Positions 1 to 6,099 of a DNA stretch of 10,128 bases are shown here, one piece after another. The notes beneath the pieces were generated by a model. That model searched no databases. It had not been told where the DNA came from and saw nothing but the letters and a program-made list of their open reading frames with translations. The DNA is from JBBRHH01 sp038222915 (GTDB taxonomy: Bacteria > Planctomycetota > Phycisphaerae > Tepidisphaerales > Tepidisphaeraceae), in NCBI GenBank assembly GCA_038222915.1, contig JBBRHH010000186.1, forward strand, positions 1-10,128. Direction: 5' to 3'. How positions within the stretch are numbered: the first letter of the stretch is position 1; the number at the start of each line of letters is the position of its first letter. Both the position numbers and the translations under genes were made by a program.

Positions 1-1
1 G

Positions 2-1390
2 ATTGAAGATCCAGAAAATTCGCCGGAAGACGACGAAGTCGCCGTTGACGTGGCGTCCAAGCCGGACGCGCCGCGCGATATTGCCCGGCAGAGTGAGGAG
101 ATTCGCCCGGCCGACGGCGCCGCGACGCTGCAGCGATTGCCGACGGAACTGGCGGCGGACGTTGCGGAGTATCTGGATCCGGAGACGGCCGCGCGGGTGA
201 TTTCGGAGATGGATGCGGAGCAGGCCGCGACCATCATCAACGCGATGGAGCCGCCCGAGGCTTCCATGGTGTTGGCGGCGATGGACCCGGACGACCGCGT
301 CGACGTGCTGGAGCATGTTCGCAAGCCGTTGCATGATGAGCTGCTGAATGAGATGACGGCGGACGACGCGGCCGAGACGCGGCTGCTCGAGCAGTACCCG
401 CCGGATACGGCCGGCGGCATCATGACGCCGCAGGTGACGTCGCTGCAGGAAGATCTCACCATCGAGCAGGCGATCGGGGAACTGCGCCGGATCAATGAAG
501 AGCTGGAGCAGATGTTTTATGTGTACGTTGTCGACAAGCGCGGGCACCTTGTGGGCGTGCTGTCGATGCGTGACTTGATCCTGGCCAATCCGCAGAAGCA
601 GTTGGCCCAGATCATGCACGCGAATGTCAGCCGGGTGCCGGCGACGATGGATCAGGAGGAAGTGGCGAACCTGTTCCGGAAATACAACTATCTGGCGATG
701 CCGGTCGTGGACGACCAGAACCGGCTGCTGGGCATCATCACGGTCGATGACGTGGTGGATGTGCTGGAGGACGAGGCGACGGAAGATGTGCAGAAGCTGT
801 TCGGCGCCGGTGCTGAAGAAAGGCTCAACAGTCCGTGGCAGTACAGCTTTAAGAAGCGGGTGTGGTGGCTGGAGGTGAATCTGGCCACGGAGATCATGGC
901 GGGACTGGTGATCGCGATGTTTGACGGGACACTGGCGAAGCTGACGGCGCTGGCGATTTATATGCCGGTCGTGGCCGGAATGGGCGGCAACGCGAGCGCG
1001 CAGGCGATGTCGGTTTCGATTCGCGGCCTGGCGATTGGCAAGGTGGACCGAAAGCTACTGTGGTATGTCATTTATCGCGAGAGCATCATTGGATTGCTCA
1101 CCGGCCTTTCGGTGGGTGCGACGACGGCGGTGATCGCGTTTTTCTGGCAACACAACTCGATGGGCTGGATGCACAGCCTGATGTTCGGCCTTGTGATTGC
1201 GCTGGCGCTCTTGATCAACCATGCACTTGCGACGACCAGCGGCGCGGCGATTCCGTTTGTCATGAAGCGACTCGGATTTGATCCGGCGCAGTCGGCGACA
1301 ATTTTTGCGACGACGGTGACCGATGTTGTGGGTTTCTTTACGCTTTTCGCGCTGGCGAAGGCGTTCATGCCGCTATTGGTGCCGTCATGA
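2..1390 (+). CDS. mgtE: MgtE-family magnesium transporter (5' partial)
   Basis: Mg2+-gated inner-membrane channel/transporter for magnesium uptake. The reading frame is open to the left window edge. A GTG at 50 could start a 446-residue protein, but the acidic codons before it are in frame, so the true start is probably upstream. Numbering from that GTG: an MgtE_N helical superhelix covers about 15-125, with repeated short helices such as MDAEQAATIINAMEPPEAS. A CBS pair follows at about 126-240, and the membrane domain runs from about 272 to 446 with roughly five helices. The hallmark segment with MGGNASAQA (311-319) is present. So is the last-helix TTVTDVVGF, whose Asp425 corresponds to the conserved pore Asp that binds Mg2+ in characterised MgtE. 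Family knowledge: the N and CBS domains sense cytosolic Mg2+ and close the pore. It is the only + strand gene and converges on the glycosyltransferase gene. Family assignment is very secure; substrate is inferred from the family. Confidence 0.95.
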   Translation: MEDPENSPEDDEVAVDVASKPDAPRDIARQSEEIRPADGAATLQRLPTELAADVAEYLDPETAARVISEMDAEQAATIINAMEPPEASMVLAAMDPDDRVDVLEHVRKPLHDELLNEMTADDAAETRLLEQYPPDTAGGIMTPQVTSLQEDLTIEQAIGELRRINEELEQMFYVYVVDKRGHLVGVLSMRDLILANPQKQLAQIMHANVSRVPATMDQEEVANLFRKYNYLAMPVVDDQNRLLGIITVDDVVDVLEDEATEDVQKLFGAGAEERLNSPWQYSFKKRVWWLEVNLATEIMAGLVIAMFDGTLAKLTALAIYMPVVAGMGGNASAQAMSVSIRGLAIGKVDRKLLWYVIYRESIIGLLTGLSVGATTAVIAFFWQHNSMGWMHSLMFGLVIALALLINHALATTSGAAIPFVMKRLGFDPAQSATIFATTVTDVVGFFTLFALAKAFMPLLVPS

Positions 1391-2188
1391 GGCGCGCTTG
1401 GATTGGAGCGTTGGGAGTTGGGCGGTGTTGTTGAGCTCCGTTTCGACGCTGTAGGCGAGCAGGCGGGATTTCATCCAGCGGATGGCGAGCAGGTCGCGGA
1501 AGCTTTTGAAGAGGCGATTCCAGACGCCGTACTTGGATTCGCCATGGAGGCGGGGATTGTTGGTTACGGGGATTTCGGTGACGGTGAACCCTTCCATTTT
1601 GAGAAGCGTGGGGATGAAGCGGTGGAGGCCGCGATAGAGTTTTAGTTTGGAGACGCATTCACGCTTGAAGGCGCGGTAGGTGCAGCCGGCGTCGGAGATT
1701 TGTTCTTCGGATAATTTGTTGCGGACCCAGTTGGCAATGCGCGAGGAGATGACTTTGACGAAATTGTCGCCCTGACCACGTGTGGCGACTCGGGTGCCGC
1801 AGACACAGTCGACGCCGCTGGAGAGGGCCGAGAGGAATGCGGGGATGTCGGCGGGGTCGTTCTGGAGATCGGCGTCCATGGTCATGACGTAGACGCCGCG
1901 GGCGGCACGCAGGCCGGCGTCGGAGGCGGCGGTTTCGCCACAGTTTTGTTTGAACTTAAGGCCGCGGACGCGGGGGTCTTTTTCGACGAGCGACTGGATA
2001 ACCTGCCACGAATTGTCCTTGCTGCCATCGTCAACCAGTATGAGCTCGCCTTCGATGTTGTTGGCGTCGAAGACTTTTGCAACCGCGGCGTGCAGGAGGG
2101 GGAGGTTCTCGGCCTCCTCGTACACGGGGACGCAGATGCTGAGAGCCAGTACGGGGGTTAGGTCGACGCCTTGGGAGTTCATTTTCAT
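1385..2188 (-). CDS. GT2 glycosyltransferase, DPM1/ArnC-like polyprenyl-phosphate sugar transferase
   Basis: Probably transfers a sugar from a nucleotide donor to a polyprenyl phosphate on the cytoplasmic face of the inner membrane. Numbering from the chosen ATG (267 residues): the GT-A fold opens with LSICVPVYEEAENLP, the nucleotide-binding DDGS is at 53-56 and the metal-binding DAD at 105-107. The acceptor-side segments GLHRFIPTLLKMEG (about 187-200) and HGESKYG (about 215-221) are typical of dolichyl-phosphate-mannose synthase-like enzymes. ArnC and GtrB relatives end in a pair of membrane helices; this protein has none and stops in a polar tail, so it is of the soluble DPM1 type. Start choice: the ATG at 2188 leaves a normal short leader before the first strand. 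A TTG at 2224, overlapping the stop of the LAB_N gene, would add 12 residues. Neither has a clear Shine-Dalgarno site, so translation may be coupled to the LAB_N gene. The donor sugar cannot be read from the sequence. Confidence 0.9.
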   Translation of the reverse strand: MKMNSQGVDLTPVLALSICVPVYEEAENLPLLHAAVAKVFDANNIEGELILVDDGSKDNSWQVIQSLVEKDPRVRGLKFKQNCGETAASDAGLRAARGVYVMTMDADLQNDPADIPAFLSALSSGVDCVCGTRVATRGQGDNFVKVISSRIANWVRNKLSEEQISDAGCTYRAFKRECVSKLKLYRGLHRFIPTLLKMEGFTVTEIPVTNNPRLHGESKYGVWNRLFKSFRDLLAIRWMKSRLLAYSVETELNNTAQLPTLQSKRAS

Positions 2189-2220
2189 GGCAAAATCGTC
2201 AGAGTAAAAGGTGAAGCAGT

Positions 2221-2610
2221 TCAAAGATCCGGGTGCGTTGCGGCGGCAAGTGCCCGTTCATCCGGCGTCTCGCGATTGAGCGATTCAAAGGCCGTCGGGT
2301 CTTGTTTCTTCTTCCGATAGATCAGCATCAGGTTGCGGGTGTAGGGGATGAGCTGCGGGCCGTTGCCCCAGAGGGCGACCCATTCGCGCTTGTGCATAAA
2401 ATAGGTAAAGAGGACGCATGTGCCGGCGATGCTGATCCACCAGAAGATGGTTGGCACTTTGCTTTCCTTATGTTTCTCGCTGTAAAGCCATTGGATGAAA
2501 AAGCGGCTGCCGAAAATGAGGTTTCCGAGCATGCCAAAAGCCAACCACCCGTATTCTGCGCGGGTGGCCGTGAAGGCGAGGCAACCTGAAAGTGAAGATT
2601 GGATGACCAT
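2221..2610 (-). CDS. LAB_N-domain small membrane protein (lipid A biosynthesis N-terminal-like)
   Basis: 129-residue membrane protein that is almost entirely a LAB_N domain, named after the region fused to the N-terminus of some LpxB enzymes. The family signature is clear: FGMLGNLIFGSRFFIQW, then SEKHKESKVPTIFWW, then PQLIPYTRNLMLIY (about residues 25-98). It forms about three membrane helices, near 19-38, 54-72 and 78-97, followed by a charged cytoplasmic tail. The frame stays open further upstream, but that part reads as an Arg/Pro-rich shadow of the aminotransferase gene. The ATG at 2610 is therefore the start, 23 bp after the aminotransferase stop. No Shine-Dalgarno site is visible; the short spacer is A+T-rich. 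There is no LpxB catalytic domain. Family knowledge: free-standing LAB_N proteins often neighbour GT2 polyprenyl-phosphate glycosyltransferases, as here. I infer a membrane partner or carrier-lipid role; the biochemical function is unproven. Confidence 0.88.
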   Translation of the reverse strand: MVIQSSLSGCLAFTATRAEYGWLAFGMLGNLIFGSRFFIQWLYSEKHKESKVPTIFWWISIAGTCVLFTYFMHKREWVALWGNGPQLIPYTRNLMLIYRKKKQDPTAFESLNRETPDERALAAATHPDL

Positions 2611-2633
2611 CGTTGGGTAAAAAATAATTTGGA

Positions 2634-3743
2634 TTAATTTTTCAGAAATGCCTTGATCGTGTCGGCCACCAGTTTCACTTCGCCTTCTTCCAGGGCGGGG
2701 AACATGGGGAGGCTGAGGATCTTTTTCACGTACTCTTCGGTGCGCGGAAGGATGGGGGCGGGGCCGTAGAGATCGATGATGGCGGGCTGCTGGTGATTGG
2801 GGACGGGATAATGGACGCCGGTTTCGATGCCCTTTTCCTTCAGATGGCGGGCGAGGCTTTCGCGGATGTCGTGGTTGTCGAGGCGGATGACGAACATGTG
2901 GTAGACGCTGTACGTTTCGGAGGCGTTGTCGGAAGGCGGGAGGATGACGCCGTTGACGCCGGCGAGCTCGCGGCGATACCACTCGGCGGCGCGGCGGCGG
3001 CCGTTGTTGAGCTCATCGAGCACCTTGAGCTGCTCTCGTCCGACGGCGGCCTGGATCTCGTTGAAGCGGAGATTGAAGCCGACTTTTTCGTGGAGATATT
3101 TGTCCTTGCGGCCGTGGTTGCGGAGCATGGTGACTTTGCGGGCGATCTCGGGATCGTGGGTGGCGATTGCGCCGCCGTCGCCGTAGACGGTGAGATTTTT
3201 GGAGGGATAGAAACTGAAGGCGGCGTGTTCGGTGAGGCCGCCGGCGCGGCGGTCCTTGTAGCGTGCTCCGTGGGATTGGGCGCAGTCTTCGATGATCCAG
3301 AGGTTGTGATCGGCGGCGAGTTTTTTGAAGGCGTCGAGGTTTGCGGGGCGGCCGTACAGGTGGACGGGGAGAATGCCGACAGTTTTTTTGGTGATCTTCT
3401 TTTTAGCGTCCTGGGGATCGATGGTGTAAGTGTCGTCGATGTCGCAGAAGATCGGTTTTGCGCCCACATGGATCATGGGCTCGATGCTGGGGAACGCGGT
3501 GAGGGAAGGGACAAGGACCTCGTCGCCGGGCTTCAGGTTCTGGGCGATGTGAAGGAGATGGACGGCGGCAGTCCAGGAGGAGGACAGCACGACGTGGGGG
3601 ACGCCAAAGTATTCGGCGAGCTCTTTTTCGAACGCCTTGCACTCCGGGCCAAGGATATAGTTGCCGCCTTTTACGACGTCCAGAATGCGGCGGTCGATGA
3701 CCTCGCTCTGGTAGACACGCGACAATGGAATCTTCGCTGCCAC
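2634..3743 (-). CDS. DegT/DnrJ/EryC1-family PLP-dependent sugar aminotransferase
   Basis: Fold-type I PLP enzyme that probably transaminates a nucleotide-linked keto-sugar to an amino-sugar, as ArnB, PseC, WecE or DesV do. At 369 residues it has the normal family length. Visible features: N-terminal PLSRVY and the NYILGPECKAFEKELAEYFG segment; IEDCAQSHGA at 151-160, with Asp153 expected to contact the PLP ring nitrogen and Gln156 also at the cofactor; FSFYPSKNLTVYGDGGAI, with Lys182 as the Schiff-base lysine; and GFNLRFNEIQAAVGREQL (222-239). The cofactor-phosphate loop reads SSSWTAAVHLL, with Trp57 where most relatives have Gly, Cys or Ala. The start is GTG at 3743, supported by AGGAG nine bases upstream. 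It probably heads a three-gene unit with the LAB_N and GT2 genes, since a 158-bp gap separates it from the GNAT gene. The exact sugar substrate is unknown. Confidence 0.93.
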   Translation of the reverse strand: MAAKIPLSRVYQSEVIDRRILDVVKGGNYILGPECKAFEKELAEYFGVPHVVLSSSWTAAVHLLHIAQNLKPGDEVLVPSLTAFPSIEPMIHVGAKPIFCDIDDTYTIDPQDAKKKITKKTVGILPVHLYGRPANLDAFKKLAADHNLWIIEDCAQSHGARYKDRRAGGLTEHAAFSFYPSKNLTVYGDGGAIATHDPEIARKVTMLRNHGRKDKYLHEKVGFNLRFNEIQAAVGREQLKVLDELNNGRRRAAEWYRRELAGVNGVILPPSDNASETYSVYHMFVIRLDNHDIRESLARHLKEKGIETGVHYPVPNHQQPAIIDLYGPAPILPRTEEYVKKILSLPMFPALEEGEVKLVADTIKAFLKN

Positions 3744-3901
3744 TTTCAGGAACTCCTAAAAAATAGATGTTTCGAACGGGATCCGCCAAGACCCGGTACG
3801 CGTCCGTGTAAGCTTTATCGGACTTTTAAACCAACTTCGATCAATTGTGGAGATTGTCAAGAGTGCTTAGAAAGGCGATGCCAAATACCCTACGACCTGC
3901 G
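3744..3901 (-). promoter_or_regulatory. Intergenic region likely holding the promoter of the aminotransferase-LAB_N-GT2 unit
   Basis: This 158-bp gap is the longest non-coding stretch in the window and is more A+T-rich than the genes around it. On the - strand it contains a perfect -35 hexamer TTGACA (3855-3860). However, the hexamer 17 bases further on is AAGTTG, a poor -10. A -10-like GATAAA lies at 3814-3819 with TTGATC 19 bases before it. A weak GTCCG/CGGAC dyad (3802-3806 with 3819-3823) overlaps that element. Position and composition argue for a promoter; the exact elements are uncertain. No clear intrinsic terminator follows the GNAT stop. Confidence 0.35.
3753..3757 (-). promoter_or_regulatory. 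Ribosome-binding site of the aminotransferase gene
   Basis: AGGAG on the - strand, nine bases before the GTG at 3743. It supports that non-ATG start. It is one of the few clear Shine-Dalgarno sites in the window and fits a gene at the head of its own transcript. Confidence 0.75.
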
Positions 3902-4519
3902 TCAATCCCAGTGTAATGCATCTGGTAGTTGTTCTGTCATCTGAGCGATTCTTGGGTCTGCGGGCGAGCAGGCGTAAGCCTTTTCGTAAATCGTTTTTAG
4001 CCAATGTTGTAGGGCGCTTTTGGTGAGCGGATCGGCACGCGCGGGAAGGAGAACAGAGAGGTCCATTGGAAGGCCTGGGGTGGAAAGGGGCAGGATATAT
4101 GAAAAATTGGCGACACGGCGGAAACCCATGCGTCGATAGAAGCGGATTCGACGGCGGCGGGCGTCGATGTCGCGGGCGGAGGGGTCGTCGGAGTCAACTT
4201 CGGCGAGGATCGGGAGGTTGTCGGAGGATTGAATGCAAGCTTGTACGAGCGCGGCTCCGATCCCGCTCGATTGGCGGCGGGGTTGAACGACCAGATATTC
4301 GAGTAGACAGAAGCGGTCGCGGGGTGGAAGGAACAATATGGCAACACCGATGAGCTGATCAGCATCAATTGTCGCAATGAACTGGTAGTCGGACGCGGCG
4401 AACATCTGCTCAAACTGCCGCCGGGATTTTTGTTCGGCGGGATCGATGTTCTGGGCGCAGAGTTGGTAAGCCTGCTCGAAGAGCAGGTGGTCGTTTGGCT
4501 TCAGACGCTGGAACTGCAT
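3902..4519 (-). CDS. GNAT-family N-acetyltransferase
   Basis: Acetyl-CoA-dependent N-acetyltransferase of 205 residues; substrate unknown. The acetyl-CoA-binding motif A is clear: LLEYLVVQPRRQSSGIGAA (72-90), where RRQSSGIG (81-88) is the pyrophosphate-binding Arg/Gln-x-x-Gly-x-Gly/Ala loop. The later FYRRMGFRRV (127-136) is the usual motif B helix and strand. The domain fills residues 1-145. A further 60 residues, including a predicted helix around 165-183, form a C-terminal extension beyond the minimal fold. There is no signal peptide, so it should be cytoplasmic. The ATG at 4519 lies 4 bp after the stop of the ThuA-fold gene with no Shine-Dalgarno site, which suggests translational coupling. 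The fold is secure. The target could be an amino sugar, a small molecule or a protein N-terminus, and the sequence does not say which. Confidence 0.85.
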   Translation of the reverse strand: MQFQRLKPNDHLLFEQAYQLCAQNIDPAEQKSRRQFEQMFAASDYQFIATIDADQLIGVAILFLPPRDRFCLLEYLVVQPRRQSSGIGAALVQACIQSSDNLPILAEVDSDDPSARDIDARRRRIRFYRRMGFRRVANFSYILPLSTPGLPMDLSVLLPARADPLTKSALQHWLKTIYEKAYACSPADPRIAQMTEQLPDALHWD

Positions 4520-4523
4520 TGGT

Positions 4524-5522
4524 TTACGGCTGAATGTCGGCGGGTTTCAGACCTTTTTTCATCGTCTTGACGTTGGGGACCAAGTCGACGTCGGCTTTGG
4601 CGGGGATTTTGTCTTCAAGGCCGGTTGCCCAGTAGGCGGCGTTGACGAGGAGGCGGCGGAGGGCCTCGCTCTTCTCGAGATCGGCGCCGCTTCCCATCGT
4701 GGTGGTGAAGGCCCGGCCTGTCTTGCCTTCGACGACGGAATAGGTCTTGGACCAGGCGACGGGCATCATCGGTTCGTTGAGTTTGCCTTCCTTGGGCTTG
4801 TCGGTCGGGTGCGGGCCGTCGAGGACCTGACCCAGGAGAAGTGTCGTACAGGATTCGGGAAGCGGCAGGCGAATCCCGTACACGCCGGTGCTGGCCCAGA
4901 TCTCACCGTCGCCGATTCCGCGAAGGATGGGGCTTTCAACCGTGCTCTTCACGATGAGGGCCCTGGTGCTGGTGCTGCCGTTGGGGGCGTGGTGGGTGAT
5001 CCAGGTTTCGCCGAGAACGACGCGGCCAAAGCCGCCTTCGAAGCCGGGCTCTTTGCTGGTCCAGGTGTATTTTGCGTAGGAGGTTTTGCTGTTGCCGGGA
5101 AAGTCGAACGAATGGGTGGCGGTGCGGAGGCCGATGACGGGCTTCCCGGCTTCGAGGTAGTCGACAACGTGCTTCATCTGCTCGTCTGGGATTCTTTGAA
5201 AGCGGCAGAGGATGATGAGCAGGTCGGCGTTGTCGAGGGCTTCGAGGCCTGGGATGTTGTCATTTACGTTGGTGTCGAACTCGCCACTTTTATCAAGGGA
5301 GAAGCAGACGGTGCAATTGAAGCCGTGGCGCTCGGAAAGGATGTGGGCGAGGAGCGGGAGGGCGAGTTCGGGGTTGTATTCGTTGGCGGCCCCGACAAGC
5401 ACGACGTTTTTGCCTTTGCCCGGGCCATCCTTGCCGGGGAGGTTAAGGCATTGCGGATTGGCAGCGAAGGTGGACTGGAAGGCGCAAAGCAGCGCGATAC
5501 AGAAGGCGGCTAATTTCATCAT
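4524..5522 (-). CDS. Exported ThuA-fold (trehalose utilization-like) domain protein
   Basis: 332-residue protein with a signal peptide (MMKLAAFCIALLCAFQSTFA, probable cleavage near residue 20), so it should act in the periplasm or outside the cell. The mature part looks like a ThuA domain, a class I glutamine-amidotransferase-like fold: NVVLVGAANEYNPE (39-52), an NADLLIILCRFQRI strand (98-111), YLEAGKPVIGLRTATHSF (122-139), and the family-typical C-terminal FTTTMGSGAD and LLVNAAYWATGLED (about 272-304). Family knowledge: ThuA was named from rhizobial trehalose/disaccharide use, and PVC bacteria carry many secreted copies, mostly uncharacterised. It begins 20 bp after the response-regulator stop, so it may share that transcript, and ends 4 bp before the GNAT gene. 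ATG codons at 5522 and 5519 are adjacent; the first is used. The fold is fairly secure; a sugar-related function is inference. Confidence 0.83.
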   Translation of the reverse strand: MMKLAAFCIALLCAFQSTFAANPQCLNLPGKDGPGKGKNVVLVGAANEYNPELALPLLAHILSERHGFNCTVCFSLDKSGEFDTNVNDNIPGLEALDNADLLIILCRFQRIPDEQMKHVVDYLEAGKPVIGLRTATHSFDFPGNSKTSYAKYTWTSKEPGFEGGFGRVVLGETWITHHAPNGSTSTRALIVKSTVESPILRGIGDGEIWASTGVYGIRLPLPESCTTLLLGQVLDGPHPTDKPKEGKLNEPMMPVAWSKTYSVVEGKTGRAFTTTMGSGADLEKSEALRRLLVNAAYWATGLEDKIPAKADVDLVPNVKTMKKGLKPADIQP

Positions 5523-5542
5523 GAACGCTCGGTTAGGGTTTC

Positions 5543-6097
5543 CTACTCCAAAGGGGGCAATTTCCCGAGTTTCCTCTGAAGTGAGCGCCGATGCAAACCC
5601 AGGCGGCGGGCGGTGAGGGAAATGTTTCCTTCGCAGTCGGCCAGGACGCGCTGGATATGCTCGTATTCGACGCGGGCGAGGGAAGGCGTTGCGTCTGGCA
5701 TTGCTGTTTCGGCGGCGGCGGTTTCGTGGTCGCGGTCGAAGGCGGCGAGGATCTGGTCGGCGTCGAGGGGCTTCTGGAGATAGTTGATTGCGCCGCTGCG
5801 GACGGCGTCGACGGCAGTGGTGATGCTGCCGTAGCCGGTAAGGATGGCGATCTGCATTTTGGGGTGGCGGGCCATGAGATCTTTGACGAGATCGAGGCCG
5901 GAACTGCCGGGCATACGGAGATCGACGATGGCGGCCTGCGGGTTGACACGCTGCGCGATGCGGAGGGCTTCGTCGGCGGAGCCTGCGCCGTGGGCTTCGA
6001 GGCCGCGGACGCCGAAGGCCTTTACAAGGCGTTCGCGGAAAATGTGATCGTCGTCAACGACCAGGAAACTGGTGGGCTTGGTGGGATTCGTGGACAT
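5543..6097 (-). CDS. regA: RegA/PrrA/ActR-type redox response regulator
   Basis: DNA-binding response regulator of 184 residues, the typical size of RegA/PrrA. The receiver domain occupies about 8-120: acidic pocket VVDDDH (13-18), phospho-acceptor Asp59 in IVDLRMPGSSG, switch Thr87 in LTGYGS, and Lys109 in YLQKP. A short linker leads to a Fis-type helix-turn-helix at about 144-182, with NISLTARRLGLHRRSLQRKL. The HRR(S/T)LQRKL ending is diagnostic for this family, which lacks the AAA+ domain of NtrC-type regulators. Family knowledge: in proteobacteria it controls photosynthesis, carbon and nitrogen fixation and terminal oxidases. The ATG at 6097 lies two bases after the kinase stop and is preceded by GGAGG inside the kinase gene. 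The frame extends upstream to 6178, but those codons overlap the kinase. Targets in this organism are unknown. Confidence 0.92.
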   Translation of the reverse strand: MSTNPTKPTSFLVVDDDHIFRERLVKAFGVRGLEAHGAGSADEALRIAQRVNPQAAIVDLRMPGSSGLDLVKDLMARHPKMQIAILTGYGSITTAVDAVRSGAINYLQKPLDADQILAAFDRDHETAAAETAMPDATPSLARVEYEHIQRVLADCEGNISLTARRLGLHRRSLQRKLGKLPPLE

Positions 6098-6099
6098 GG

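Noticed and set aside
2611..2640. A/T-rich spacer with a T-run between the aminotransferase and LAB_N genes as an intrinsic terminator
   Set aside because: The possible stem contains only A-T pairs and no G+C-rich arm, so it would not form a stable terminator hairpin.
2611..2982. N-terminal extension of the LAB_N frame up to 2982
   Set aside because: The extension is Arg/Pro/His-rich, overlaps the 3' end of the aminotransferase gene in another frame and does not look like protein. The LAB_N domain starts after the ATG at 2610.
2793..3944. Long + strand open frame (383 codons) opposite the aminotransferase gene
   Set aside because: It lies antisense to a well-supported PLP enzyme. Its translation is biased to Val, Gly, Ala, Glu and Asp, as expected from the reverse of a high-G+C gene, and it shows no domain motif.
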